From the NCBI GenBank assembly GCA_022496805.1, contig CM040088.1, positions 11,749,001-11,813,000 on the forward strand: 64,000 nucleotides of DNA, given 5' to 3'. This stretch comes from Pohlia nutans. Its lineage: Eukaryota; Streptophyta; Bryopsida; Bryales; Mniaceae. Under the pieces are notes generated by a model, which saw only the letters and a program-made list of their open reading frames with translations, was not told where the DNA came from and searched no databases. Positions 1-11,829 of the stretch are shown piece by piece. The translations under genes were made by a program, and so were the position numbers. Each line of letters begins with the position of its first letter. The stretch's first letter is position 1.

Positions 1-496
1 AAATAAAATTGTTGACCTATCCAACTCATGCACATCCAATTGTCCAAAGCCAAAGAGCTATGATCAAGAGTATTGGTGGAGATGCTCTTAATGTGTTTTA
101 CCACAACTTGGTACTTGGTAACTTGTTAATACAATCTTTTCATTGATTCTTTGTCTCCTCATGCCACTTCATTTGTGCCGGGGAGGGTTTTTTCTTTTTT
201 CTTTTTATCTCTTCTTCGAATGGAATTTTGCATAACATTCAGTAGCACGCATTCTCTGCTTTGGCTCTACAGTAGATGCTATAGAATATTCAACACCCAA
301 CAATACTTCATCAGTAGCTAAGTAGATAGGTGGAACCTCAAGGTGATGAGCACAGTGCATGAAGGAAAGGCAATGGGCATGAAGGCTATTCAATGTTATG
401 TGTTTCATTCATTTCAAAAAAGAAAAATAATAATTTATTAATAAAGCGGGTTGCCGTTTGTTTCAAAACTAAAAAAATGATGCTCACCCTGGTTAT
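1..496. other. Intergenic, no gene seen
   Basis: AT-rich DNA without a reading frame of recognisable coding character on either strand. Short open stretches here have low-complexity composition and no similarity that I recognise. Confidence 0.6.
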
Positions 497-1038
497 CCCC
501 TAAAAGCCCGAGGGGTATTGGACAAAACATAGATGTGTTATAATATGTGCCTTCCATATGTTTGATGAAGTTTGATTCAATAGACAAAATGTAGAGTATC
601 ATCTCTACAAATTATCCGTACGGTCAAACCTCCAAAAATAACTTTAGATCATTTTTTAATGAATTTAAAAGCATTAACCTTTGAAAATTTGTATAAATTA
701 TAATTTTCAATTTTAGAGTTCAAAATTTAGTGTGATTGGTTAAAGTTGGGCTATCTATTGTAAACTTCAAAAAAGCAAAAGAAATGATGGAGGGATCATC
801 ATTACTTTCCCCAAATAGCAAATTTTATAACACTAAGACAATATTGAGGTGATCTACTTTGAAAATTTCTCCCAGGTGGAGTTTAACTCGGATTGCCATA
901 ATTCAAATTGGGTTGGAAAGTAGACTTGATGTAGTATTTTAAAATGTTTTTTATTTTTTCAAAAAATGTTTTTTGTGTTCCGGGCAGCCCGTTAGATTCG
1001 GGCAGCAACCAGAAAATGGTCGTTCGAGCGCTTAGGGG
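497..1038. mobile_element. MITE with CCCCTAA ends, TTAT duplication
   Basis: The left end reads TTAT-CCCCTAAAAGCCCGAG and the right end reads CTTAGGGG-TTAT. The terminal CCCCTAA/TTAGGGG are inverted, while the flanking TTAT (493-496 and 1039-1042) is a direct repeat, as expected for a 4-bp target-site duplication. The 542-bp interior has no coding capacity. The ends match those of other elements in the window, but the interior is different, so this is a non-autonomous element of the same transposase group. The piggyBac-like assignment is inference from end and target structure. Confidence 0.6.
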
Positions 1039-1042
1039 TTAT

Positions 1043-2556
1043 CAGAGAACTCCGGGAGCTGATGAGCCATAGTTAGAGAGAGAGTGGTTGACTTGGGCAG
1101 ATGCGGGGAAGAGCACCTCCAAGTCCAGGCCGGGAAGCCAGCAGCCACAGCCAGTGACCCACAGCCACTTTCACATGGCGCTGTGGGGCCTGCAGGAACT
1201 CACTGATGGTGCTCCTTGAACGCAGGCCTTCGGCAGTTACGAAAATATTAATACCAAACCAATAGTGAATATAGATTCTCATGTATCCACCAGGCTCTAA
1301 TTCCAGCTCCAATTATAAATAATATCAATGAGGAAAAAGAAAGGCCGGAGTCCGTCGTCACTCAGTCAGCTAGTTAGTGCGGAAATTATAATTGAAGAAA
1401 CAGGTGATTCAACTGTGCTCATCGTGCCGTGGCTGTGACTGGGAGCCATGTGGACGGAGTGAGATTTCAGGGAGGTGAAACTGGGGCGAAGCATCAAGCG
1501 ATTGGATCTCCCGAGCATCTGCCGATTGTGGCTTTGCGGCGTTTCGGGACTTCCGTTCTCATTATATGTAGGTCGGTGACTCGATCGGTGGGTGCCGACT
1601 GTTTCATGTACTCACTGAACTTGTATTAATATATTCTGTTGCAGCTCAATCTTTGTCTTTTCATTCTGTGGCGGACCAGAACCTGCATCCATGCACTGCA
1701 GGCACTGTTTTCTTTTCATTTTGAAGGTTGCAGTGCAGTGCCCTGTAACTTAAGTCTGTGCAGTGCAGGATGGCTCCCTATGTGATCGAAGACGAGAGCC
1801 CTGCAAATAAAGGATTCCAAAAATGTAACGCCCTTCAGATTTTATTTTTCCTATTGAAAACCAACGCATCTCACTTTGAGTGAGGTGGCATCGGCGCTAC
1901 CTCCCGGATATTTTTTGTGAAAATCATGGGAGGGAAAAGTGGAAAACCCGTCTAGCGGAATTGCTTGGGCCCAGTAGCCTTCATGCTCACTGTTTCCTTC
2001 ATGCACTCTGCTCATGGCCCATTCACACCAATCACCCAACGCGAGTGCGGTAAAGAATTTATGTTTGTCAAGTAAGTTTTTGGTAGCTACAGTGTGCTCA
2101 TGTAAAATTTATTTTTTTAACTTGACGCATGCAAGAAGCTGCTCTAACGCAAGTAATTTGTGCTCCACCAACGCACATGCGTTGACCAAAAGCAAGAAGA
2201 GACAAGGCTCTGACACCGCAAGAAATTGTATATTATTATCAAAATTTACCTTGTAACATCCCAAGAATGCAACGCAAGTGCTGGATCTTCTTGGTGGGAA
2301 TGGGCCATCAAACACAAGGTGACTTTAAGGATAAATCTACTGTACAGTACACAATGGCAAACTCTACCTTTTTCAAGGCCCTTCACCACTACCTCTAAGA
2401 TGTCTGTCGGTATTGTTCAGAAGTAGGCCAGACACTCTAGTTCAGGTTGAATTTCTGAATTCCTTGTCATGAGTGATTCTCCTGTCACTCTCTACTATTA
2501 CGTATACTTCTCCTTGTCATGTGAATTGTCTGTTTTTTTGCCATTAAAGTCTTGGT
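1043..2556. other. Intergenic with a GC-richer island
   Basis: Positions about 1,040-1,800 are clearly richer in G and C than the surroundings and contain a 66-codon open stretch on the plus strand near 1,429-1,629. No protein family is recognisable and no convincing splice structure links it to anything. It could be a decayed exon, a non-coding transcript or a transposon fragment. The remainder to 2,556 shows nothing. Confidence 0.35.
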
Positions 2557-2560
2557 TTAA

Positions 2561-3036
2561 CCCCTAAAGTCCTCACCCCTCTCCATACTGTACATTATAA
2601 ATTTTAGATTATGCAATTGCTATCACCAATATTTTTGTATAAATTTTGAAACTTGAAATTCAAAAATGTTTTGTAATTCAATCACAAATAAGATATTGAC
2701 AATTTGTCCATGAAATTTGTTGTGATTGGTTGAAATGTAATACTCTAAGTGTAGTGATTTTTGGAGATTTTTGTTTGCTTAATTTTTATGAGTTGACTTT
2801 TTTAAGATCACTTTTACACTAAAATCTTCAAAATTTTGGGTGAATCACTACAACATGAAATGAGGCATAGAAATTTCACAAATCGTCCCCTTTCTAATCG
2901 GATCACACATGCAAGAAGCTAACTTTTCATAAAATATATAGTAAAAAATCCACACTGCAAAAAGTCAATGATGGATGAGAAATTTGTGTTTGATTCTGTC
3001 CATCGTCCACATTCTGGATGGTTGGACGTTTAGGGG
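2561..3036. mobile_element. MITE with CCCCTAAAGTCC ends, TTAA duplication
   Basis: The left end is TTAA-CCCCTAAAGTCC and the right end GGACGTTTAGGGG-TTAA. The 476-bp interior is non-coding. A diverged second copy of the interior lies at about 51,440-51,870, sharing segments such as TTGCTATCACCAATA and GATTGGTTGAAATGTAATAC. Repetition at a second site supports a real mobile family. Confidence 0.65.
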
Positions 3037-3517
3037 TTAAAGAATAAAAGAAAGGGTGAATTTTTGTCCAAAACCCTTACACATTTAGGGGCTACTCAGT
3101 CGCCAAGAGCACCTTTACTACGTTAATTGGGGATGAGATTAAGACACGGCGCCCAATCTGTGCAACAAAACATGGGCCTGGCCAGACATGGGCCACATTC
3201 AGTAGTGAAGGTGCTCCTTTCCTTATTTACACATGAAATTGGGAATTTAAGTTAGAAGCCAACAGTACAGTACTTGCATAGGTTCTATGGCCCCAATAAA
3301 AAAGCAACTCCTTGAGCCCATCCAAACAAGATCACTGAAGGCTGACTTGGGGGGCATGGTGGGTTTTGGACGTCATTCCTTTTTGTGAGTTTGGAACCAT
3401 GATTGCCATTTGCCAACCTTGGTCCCCACAGGAATTCTATCATGCCATAGAATATTTGTCATGGACCAATGGGATATTTATCGTGGCAATCTAATCAGGA
3501 TACTAGGGCCCGTTCTC

Positions 3518-3658
3518 AGGGCCTCTTTACACTAGAGGCGAGAAGCTGTGAGGAGAGAAATTTCAGCCAATGAGAAATTGGTCTTCTCGGTTTGTAGGCC
3601 TCCCATTGGCTTTAATTTCTCTCTTCACGGCTTCTCGCCTCCTGTGTAAAGAGGCCCT
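3518..3658. mobile_element. Short foldback element, 141 bp
   Basis: The segment begins AGGGCCTCTTTACAC and ends with its reverse complement GTGTAAAGAGGCCCT. The inverted similarity runs inward over most of both arms (GCGAGAAGC / GCTTCTCGC, then AGAGAAATT / AATTTCTCT). It is a foldback MITE without coding capacity. No target duplication is clear. Confidence 0.55.
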
Positions 3659-4065
3659 CACTATAAGCCGTTTCATGGAGCCGACCTTGAACAACTCCTC
3701 TTTGAACCGCTTTACAGTACGGTGGAGAAGTGCACCAGGTCGGTCAAGAATTTCAGCCCAAGACATGGTTAGGGATGGTATGTCGGAGAAAATGAAAAGA
3801 CAAAGAGGTAAATTTTCTAAAACCTTTTCTAAATTCAATAGAGGTAAATATCAAATAAAGAAATATACTCCAAATAAAGATAGTTCTTTAACTTCTTTTT
3901 AACCCATTTTAGAGGCCATTTAGACTGCAGGGACCAAGGAATCCACCCATACCCCTCTAAAATCTGTAGTTAGCCAGTGAACTCGTCCCGGGACGACTTG
4001 GGTTTACACTACCGGAAAAAAGGAGAATGATCACGAGAGTCAAGGTCCCCAAAAGGCCTATAAAG

Positions 4066-4105
4066 TGGCCTAGTGGATAATGTTCATAGTTCAAGTTATT
4101 TTGCA
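4066..4105 (+). repeat. Possible tRNA-derived SINE fragment
   Basis: TGGCCTAGTGGATAA at 4,066-4,080 resembles a Pol III A box of the tRNA type, and TAGTTCAAGTT about 10 bp further resembles a B box. The spacing is shorter than in an intact tRNA, so at best this is a decayed SINE head. A second A-box-like site, TGGTTCAGTGGTTA, lies at 6,249-6,262 and is followed by an A-rich tract. Confidence 0.25.
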
Positions 4106-4169
4106 GCGAATCTAGCAAAAAAATCTCCCTCCTAATGAAACCAGGAAACCATGGCTAGAAAATGCCGTT

Positions 4170-4248
<79 letters not shown>
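4170..4248. repeat. AT dinucleotide microsatellite
   Basis: An almost pure run of alternating A and T of about 79 bp, interrupted once by a C. It abuts the left arm of the following inverted repeat. Confidence 0.95.
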
Positions 4249-4249
<1 letters not shown>

Positions 4250-4250
<1 letters not shown>

Positions 4251-4583
4251 CGAGGAATATGTGGTCTTAGGGCCACAATTTAAACTATGGAGTACAGACC
4301 ATGAAAAATGAATTATTTTCATGGACACATTTCCATGATCACACTGCAAATTTTTAAAGCTCTCGGGCCTCTCACTAGGTGTAAACATAACTTGGATTGG
4401 GAGGAATGATCGTGGACCAAAAAGAGAATGAGCATGATCATTCCTCCGAGTCCAAGTTCTCAGTCCAAGTTCTGTTTACACCTAGTGAGAGGCCCGAGAG
4501 CGTTAAAAAAAAATTCATGGTCAGGGCTCCTGGTCCATACTCCATAGTGTAAACTGCGGCCCTAAGACCACATATATATTCCT
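4250..4583. mobile_element. Foldback element with ~140-bp arms
   Basis: The left arm (about 4,250-4,395) and right arm (about 4,440-4,583) are inverted copies. Matching pairs include GGAATATGTGGTCTTAGGG with its complement near 4,560-4,580 and GGCCTCTCACTAGGTGTAAA with its complement near 4,475-4,495. The arms are diverged by indels. No reading frame is present. It could form a long hairpin transcript. Confidence 0.65.
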
Positions 4584-6500
4584 TGATTCTTTGATTTCTT
4601 CTTCAGTGACACAGGAGAATCTCGTGATAAGTTGAATTGTGCCTGCAGCATATGGCATGAAGTTGATCAGTTCCTCCGTCCTCAGTCTTGCTCCCACATT
4701 CTCTTCCATTGTATGTGGTGGGACATGCGCCCCGGCCGTGACTTCAGGTTCTCTGTTTACAGTCCAAACGTTGAGAGCGGCAAGGCGCAATCCACGGTGG
4801 CTCAAACTGATCATGGACACACTGCACTTTTCTTTGCAATTCCTGTGGGCCAAGCTCTTCATTTTCGTCTTCCTTCTCTCTTTCTTCTCAGTTTGAAACA
4901 AGCAGCTCGTCACTTAGTCTCTGCCTTAGTATTTACCCTAGAATTACTTTTATGGTTTGATTATACTCTTCAACCATGTAACTCCTTGCAAACCATGCGT
5001 TTTTGTAGTCTTTCCCCTGGTGGGCCAGAAACAATAAAAAGGATCATTTTTATCTTGTTTACAATAAAATGGGTTAATTCAAAGTCATGTATGATCTAGT
5101 CATTGAAACTTAAAAAAAAACAATCAAGCCTTGCCTGCATGAGGCAAGTAAAAAGAAGTTTTGTTGGTAACAAATGTTAAGAACGGTTAGCTCAAAATGT
5201 GTCCACACCTATCAAGTAAGAGCAGTAAGCAGTAACAATGAAAAGTCATGCTCACATTTACTAGTTAAGAGCAATTAACTAATTGATCAAGTAGCAAGGG
5301 TTAACTGGAATGTCAAGATTGTGCCTGAAGATTTTGGAGTCAAGTAGCTATTTCTCCATTTAGGGCGAGTTAAGGAAAATCAAATAGAGGTACATGGAAA
5401 TAACATTTGTTTAACTACTTCTTCTTACTTGCTTCGTGCAGGCGGGACCTTACAAGGAAAAAATTACAGCAAGGCGTAAATGCGTAGGTACTCTATAATT
5501 ACTAAGAGGTTGGAGAAGGTTATTGAACAAAAATAATGCGAAGTTCTTTCATTGAATCACAAACAAGGGTTCTTTTTGGAACAATATATGGCACTCTTTG
5601 ATAGATTTGAATCTATGCAACTACATATTATCCAATGAAATGAAGATAGTGAAGGGGTTATTGTTTCAAAAAAAAGAAAAACTCTTATCACAATTTGTGC
5701 TTGTAATTGATCTAAAGGCTTGGCCCATTCAACAACATGCTATGAGAAAAACCCACAAACCACTAACACTGAAAGGTGTTTGTATGGTACGGTCCACTAG
5801 AATTCTTGTCCCAGTGCACTCTTTTGAGGATTTTGAGAATTTGAAAAATTCATTTCAGAGAGAGAAAAATATTTTTGTGAAATCTAAAGTGGTAGGATGG
5901 ACCATACCAATAAAAGAAAAAAACAATTTGATAGAAATAGAAAATTGGTAAAACTTTTATCAAAATGGAAAATCTTCAACATAAATTCATTTTAACATTC
6001 TAAAATTTGATTTTTTTTGGATAATATGTATAAATCTAGAATTTGGTTCACTCATTTTTCATTCAATCATTACTAAATAATTTTCAAATTGGTTTGAAAG
6101 TTAACTTTTTAAACAAAATGCTCAAAGTGCACAAATGTGCACCAAAATGTAATTAGTTCACCAAGTAGAGATAGTGGATTGTACCATACAAACGCCCCGA
6201 AGAGGTGTCTTTAAGTCACAACTTATCTTCGCCAAAGGGTCTCCCTTGTGGTTCAGTGGTTATTTGTTCTTCTATCAATGGAATAAACATTCATATGATT
6301 CAAAAATAAATAAAAATAAAATCACAACTTGACATTATGAGAACAAGTAAAGAGCTAAAGTAGTAGAAGTAAGGTAACTATATCTAAAAGCGACCATTTC
6401 CTTAAAGCGTCCATAGCTCAATCTTCCATAATAAGTAGATTCTGACACCCTATTGTTGATGAGAATGTGCACAATCTGAACATCAGAGTTTAGGGTTGCT
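4584..6500. other. Intergenic, dispersed repeat fragments
   Basis: No recognisable gene. Positions about 5,585-5,675 (GGCACTCTTTGATAGATTTG and following) resemble about 48,955-49,050, marking an old dispersed repeat. Open stretches near 4,632-5,099 and 5,598-5,951 lack any recognisable domain and overlap equally long stretches on other frames. Confidence 0.45.
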
Positions 6501-6504
6501 TTAA

Positions 6505-7313
6505 CCCCTAAGGGTCCCTAGCTTTTTTGGGCTTAAAATCATCATTGCTTTTGATGTGTTATAGGTCTAAATGTAAGTGAGGTATAGAAATCTCAACCAT
6601 ACAATCTTGTAACATACATGTTGTAGATCATGTGGATCAATTTTGGGGTCATTTGGCCATATAGATTGCAAGATCATAGTGTTTTAGTGCTAAAAAAGGA
6701 TGCTGAAATTTTCCTAGCAACACAGTTAGAGGTGAAATTCGTTTTCAAAATTACTCAAATGAAAAAACTTTGAACTATAAAGTAGTTCAAAATCATCATA
6801 TAAACACATTGGTACCAAAAAAGCCTCATGAAAAAATTTAATGTGCTCTAAAATGGCCTTGCAATGTCAAAAAGTAGCCCGAAAAGTGACCCTTTTGATC
6901 CAAAAAGCAAAAAGTGTCCAAACTAGACCCGTGCACTAAAATGACTCCCAAAAATTCATAACAACATGGATTGACCTGAAAAGTTTACCATAATAACTAA
7001 ACTTCAAGGGGAATTCAACCCAACAAGTTTTATTGAAAACGGACTTGGGATGAAGGAGATACAAGCCCCCGAAGTTGCTGCCATCAAAATTCACAGAACT
7101 GTCCAAAAAAAAGATACCTATTTTCAAATGATCACCAAAAATTCAATTCATCTCAGATTGATCTGAATTTTTTTACCACACATTGCATACATCATCTAGT
7201 GTGTTTTTAAAAATTTCATTAAAATTGGACACGTTTTACAAAAGTTACAGCTCTTCGAAGGTGAATGTCCCCCAAAAACGTCCAAAATATGGACTTCACG
7301 GGACGGTTAGGGG
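6505..7313. mobile_element. MITE-like element, 809 bp, TTAA duplication
   Basis: The left end is TTAA-CCCCTAAGGGTCC and the right end GGGACGGTTAGGGG-TTAA. The interior is AT-rich and non-coding. It shares only the terminal CCCCTAA with the other TTAA-flanked elements, indicating a separate sub-family using the same ends. Confidence 0.6.
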
Positions 7314-7317
7314 TTAA

Positions 7318-8178
7318 GGTCAACCTATAGTCAACACTTTGGAAATTCGTAACTTATTCATACGGTGTTCAAATAATGCATGATAAAGTGCGTTGGAAGC
7401 CTCTTGAACTTGCTATTAAGACCCACTGAAAATATTTTCTGTTTAATGTGTGTAAATAGGCTCAGTTGATAAGGTGAACGCTTTAAGGTATAGTTACCTT
7501 CAAGGTAAGCTCAAAGGGAAGCTCCCTGCTCCTTGCCCCCACCGAATTTATCATCATGCTCACTGTAGATCCGTGATTTCCACTCTTTGCGAAATTTTAG
7601 TTTGCTTCTTGTTGCCAGGAAGTTCCCGGTCTTGGTGAATGATTGAATTGGGAAAATGCCCATTAAAAAGATGGAAGTTGAGGCCTACAAAAGGCTACTT
7701 TACTGAGTTCATAACATTCTTGACCCTACCGAATCCCATCTTTAAAAAAAAATTATTTAATGTATCGCAAAGATACCTTTTGGGTACCTTCAAGTTGATA
7801 TCAATTAGATTCCAAACGGATATTTTATCTCACCTTGTATAATTTAATCTCAAGTGGTAATTGTACTAAAAAGGATTGTGGAAGAAATTTTTGTGCAGGA
7901 GGAAAATTAGGAGACAAACAAGGAATTTTACACCACTTTCTTTATCTTATTCTTTTAATCTTTTATTGTTTTATTTCTTTGAATTTTTTGCTGTCAATTT
8001 CTTTGAATTTTCTTTGTGTCCTTTTTGGTCTCCAAACTTCAACATTTTTCTAGATAGGTAAATAATCATGTTAAATTTAAAAAACAACATAGGCTTTAAA
8101 AAGAATGATTTTTACACTAGGACAAGAATGTTATGTTTCAGACAAACATGAAACCAAAAATATGCCAATACATGTCTC
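7318..8178. other. Intergenic, no gene seen
   Basis: It begins with a degenerate motif (AATTCGTAACTTATTCATA then GTGCGTTGGAAGCCTC) that recurs in similar order at about 20,820-20,900 and 57,480-57,560. The rest is AT-rich with no coding signal. Confidence 0.45.
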
Positions 8179-8182
8179 TTAA

Positions 8183-8710
8183 CCCCTAAATGCCTAAGCA
8201 TCCAAATAGTGAATGGTTGTTGGTCAAATTTAATTTCAAGCTTAGTAATGATTATTTTTACTTTCAAGTCCAATTAAGAAAATGGAGCTTATCAAGCCTA
8301 GTTTCTAATTCACTTTGTAAATCTGAAAAAATCACAATATTAAGTATTTTATTGCCTTTGCAATGGCAAGAGGTCATAATCCAAACCACACTATAAAACA
8401 TATGTCATCATCAAATTTCCAAATTTAGAAAATCTATTTTAAATGAAAATTTCCATATGCTTCTTCATTGTAACTTGAACGTCTTGTAATTTTATTATTA
8501 TTATTTGGAACAATTAAGTAATTTAGATGAATTTCTTTGCTTATTCTACCTCAAAAATCATATTAAATTTATAACAAATTAAACATTTTGAAAAATTGAG
8601 AACTAATAGGAAACATAATATTTCAAAAAATATCTCAAAAGCTTTTGATGAGCAAACTCCACATGAAAATGATGTTTGATTTTTTTTGTGAACGCCTTGG
8701 GCATTAGGGG
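8183..8710. mobile_element. MITE with CCCCTAAATGCC ends
   Basis: The left end is TTAA-CCCCTAAATGCC and the right end GGGCATTAGGGG-TTAG. The inverted termini match over about 12 bp and the 528-bp interior is non-coding. The flanking tetranucleotides differ by one base, so the duplication has either mutated or is imperfect. Confidence 0.55.
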
Positions 8711-9183
8711 TTAGATGATGAAAGAACAAATGGCACCAAAAACATTGAAAGACTGCAAAAACCAACGGCCTATGTGGCAATTTGGCCATATCACCTCTAA
8801 GTGGGACGGATTTTTAAAAAAGAACTCACAATGTTCAAAAGACCCCAACTTTTTTGTACTCCCACTATTCCCAAACAAAAGAAGCCCGACTGCAACATTC
8901 CAATGACGAATGACAACTTCATAATAAACATAACAAGCTAGCTCATGTCACTCTCAACATTTGGAAGGAACACGGCACTCTAAGTGGAAGTAAGAATGAT
9001 AAGTGACAAACTCCTATGTATTGTAGGGACACTCTGTAGTACTCTTACAAACATTGTATGATTTTCTAGAAATGTATTGAGATTTATAGAAAAAGTCATC
9101 TCTAATAATTTCCCCGTGAATAACTCCGGACTCCAATGAACTAAAAAAGAATGTCTTTTACTCAAATTTCATCTTAGGAAATA

Positions 9184-9427
9184 TAACCTCTAAAGGACCA
9201 AGGGTTCACAGTTTTAAAATGACAAATTTAATTGATCAAATTGTGAAAAATATAATTCAAATGGGACGAAATTTTATATCACTAGAACTAGACAGTGAAG
9301 ATCATTACATGTGGTGATCAAAAAAAAAAAAAAAAATTGAACAAGAGGAAGTCCAAATAGGACCTACTCAAAACTGTCAAAAACAACATGGAACCCAAAT
9401 TGGGCTTCTTGGTCTTTTAGGGGATAA
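9184..9427. mobile_element. Family-A MITE, intergenic copy (ATAA duplication)
   Basis: Reverse-orientation copy of the main MITE family: ends CCTCTAAAGGACCAAG and CTTGGTCTTTTAGGGG. The flanks ATAA/ATAA are direct repeats. The interior carries the family hallmarks TGACAAATTTAATTGATCA, GAAAAATATAATTC and ATTGAACAAGAGGAAGTCC. It is non-coding, about 240 bp. Confidence 0.8.
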
Positions 9428-9581
9428 TTGAAGATGCACCCTTTGACAATCCATTAGGAGAAAAATGGGGTCCCAAAGGGGCCCTCTAAGCTTGCCCGTG
9501 TTAGGTGAACCGGCTGCCCAAGCACCATTTTCTATGTAAACCCATTGGTGCAGTCGCTGCCCGCTGACAGCGTCGGAAGCC

Positions 9582-9680
9582 GCAGTGCTGGCAGCGTTGG
9601 CAGTGCTGGCAGTGTCGGCAGTGCTGGCAGTGTCGGCAGTGCTGGCAGCGTTGGCAGTGCTGGCAGTGCTGGCAGCGTCG
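9582..9680. repeat. 9-bp minisatellite, GGCAGTGCT/GGCAGYGTY
   Basis: About eleven units of a GC-rich 9-mer, arranged as alternating variants giving an 18-bp higher-order period. Because 9 is a multiple of 3, every frame stays open and gives low-complexity peptides on both strands. That explains the several overlapping open frames here; I do not call any of them a gene. Confidence 0.85.
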
Positions 9681-10688
9681 ATTGGCGCGACCCACGGAAC
9701 TGCGTTGCTGGCAGCCACGGTGGCACCATTGGTGACCTCTTGTAAAGTGCACGGTTTGGCCTAAATTTTTTAGCACGTGCCAAAGGCCAAGGCCCCTTTG
9801 TGACTACAGATTTCTCCTAATGCATGCTATCACATCATAACACCTGTTTTGTTAGAAGTGCACATAGCCATGTGTACTTTCTTTTGTGCACTTTACATGA
9901 TAATATATAAAGATGGCGAACATTCGAAAGCAAGGTTTCAATTGCGTGCAATGTGGCCAAAATTGAGACATTGAACAAGATAAATACGCACACTCTAGTT
10001 ACTGTTGTGGACTATTCCCAAGAAAATTTCATATTCCGAGGTCCTGATTTTCTTTGGGGACACATTAAAGGAATATGGTGTCCGAATATTATGATGCTCA
10101 TTCCTAAGCTGTGGGAGCCTTTATCCACTGCCAAGGAGTTTAATTTCCACCTTCAAAAAGATTACCAAAGAACATTGCATCAAAGCGAGGCATCAAGTAC
10201 TAGTAGAAACACCGCCTGCAAAGATTAGAGAAGCATGTCCCAATAGACTCACAATTAGTCTAGTTTGTCATGTGGGGTTTTCTCCTGGGTCTTTTTGCTA
10301 GTTTACGTCCGGCCTGTGTTTATACTACACTGAAATCACCATATACTGTGGCCCACAATATTTACGAGAGGTTTTACTAAAAATTATTTTTTCAAAATAT
10401 TGTGGTAAAATTCATTCAATTTTGATTAAAATTTGTTCAAATTGGATGAATTTTTTTCAAATGGATGAATGTACCAATTGACAACAATTATCCACCCACA
10501 ATATATGGTGATTTTAGTACAGTGAAGGGACGTAAAATGTACTGCAAATGCCAAATGGTTCTCTTGAAGATGAGTAATGGCACCCTCTGTTTAGCTATGA
10601 AGATACTAGGTTGGCATGTATCGGAGTGCGGCATGATGGTATCCACAATGAAACTATTGTAGGGAGCTTGCATGCATGCAACGCTTGC
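9681..10688. other. Intergenic, no gene supported
   Basis: A 91-codon open stretch at 9,953-10,228 (+) shows no recognisable family. The remainder is AT-rich and without coding structure. Confidence 0.4.
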
Positions 10689-11080
10689 ATTATACAATAT
10701 ATCAAGAAGGCCTGTGGTGGAATCCAACAGGACAATTTAGTCGCAAAAATTGTTCTGAAGAGTGTGTGGGCGTGCAACACCTTACATTATATAATAAATT
10801 AAGTTGTCTTGTTCTTGTACTACAGCATGACCGTTCCATGGTACAACCATTGTGGAAAACATGTTTACTTTCATATGCACTAAAGTTGCATTATATAATA
10901 GACTATGTTGGCCGGTGTTGGCGCCTAACACGGCCCTTCTAACGGTGGAACCATCATAGGCAACGTGCACGCACCACCTTGTGTTATACAATAGACTCGG
11001 TTGACCCATGCCGACGCCTAGCACAACAAGACACAACCGTTCCGACAGTGGAACCATCATAGGGAGTGTACGTACGTTAT
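10689..11080. repeat. Degenerate ~93-104-bp tandem repeat, four units
   Basis: Units begin near 10,689, 10,786, 10,890 and 10,983, each opening with ATTATAYAATA and ending with a GTGGAACCATCATAGG-like block in the better preserved last two copies. Open frames over it on both strands follow from the repetition. Confidence 0.6.
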
Positions 11081-11472
11081 AGATTGATCAGTTGTTACGT
11101 GAGCCCCAACTCTAAATCCCCCCTTGACGTTAATGCAAGAAAACAAAACCTGCCCCCTATTTTGTGTATGTAGGGGCCCACCTTAAAAAAATAAACCCCC
11201 TCTTCCAATAGTTTAAAATTCTCGAGGGGGACCTCCTAAACTAATTTGGGACAGTAGGCCCCACATTTGCAAAACAAATTTCCAAAAAAAGACCCTAGAG
11301 TACCCAAAATGGAAATTTCAAAAAAAGGAGCCCATGGGTGAATACTGCTTGCATTTAGAGTCGGGGCGATTGACTTGAGCACAAACATCCCACATACTTG
11401 AATGCATGCAAATTCAACTATTGTAGCTCGAGCTCAATGGGCCTGTCAAAGTGTCAATTCAAGAAGGATAAT

Positions 11473-11650
11473 ATGCTTGATTAAATTTGTCATTTTAAAA
11501 CCATGAATCCTTGGTCCTTTAGAGGTTCATTACTAAGGAAAACAATAGGCTAAATCATTCTTCTAAATTCTAAACTTTCAAGGTCCTTCAGGGGTTGATT
11601 ACTAAGGAAAACAATAGGCTAAATCATTCTTCTAAATTCTAAACTTTCAA
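11473..11650. repeat. Family-A MITE end plus 69-bp tandem duplication
   Basis: 11,473-11,528 is a solitary end of the family-A MITE (AAATTTGTCATTTTAAAACC then CTTGGTCCTTTAGAGGTT). From the GGTCCTT within it, a 69-bp segment (11,513-11,581) is repeated nearly exactly at 11,582-11,650, so the MITE tip plus flank was duplicated in tandem. Confidence 0.8.
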
Positions 11651-11829
11651 ATACTGGTACTCTGAAAAATCATCAAGAATAATAAAACTCATTTGTGTGA
11701 AAGTGAACCTGATAATATCATCCATCCAATACCATTCAACGATGGATGAATTCTATCTGCAAGCAGAGAAAGATGATACTCTCGACGACGCCGGCATTCG
11801 ATTCTTGTTGCTTGTCGATGGTTATGGCT

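Noticed and set aside
4632..5099. 155-codon plus-strand frame
   Set aside because: Overlapped by long frames on other phases, no domain recognised, and located beside a foldback element; not enough to call a gene.
9377..9783. Overlapping repeat peptides of 66-113 residues
   Set aside because: All derive from the 9-bp minisatellite, which leaves every frame open; none extends into recognisable protein.
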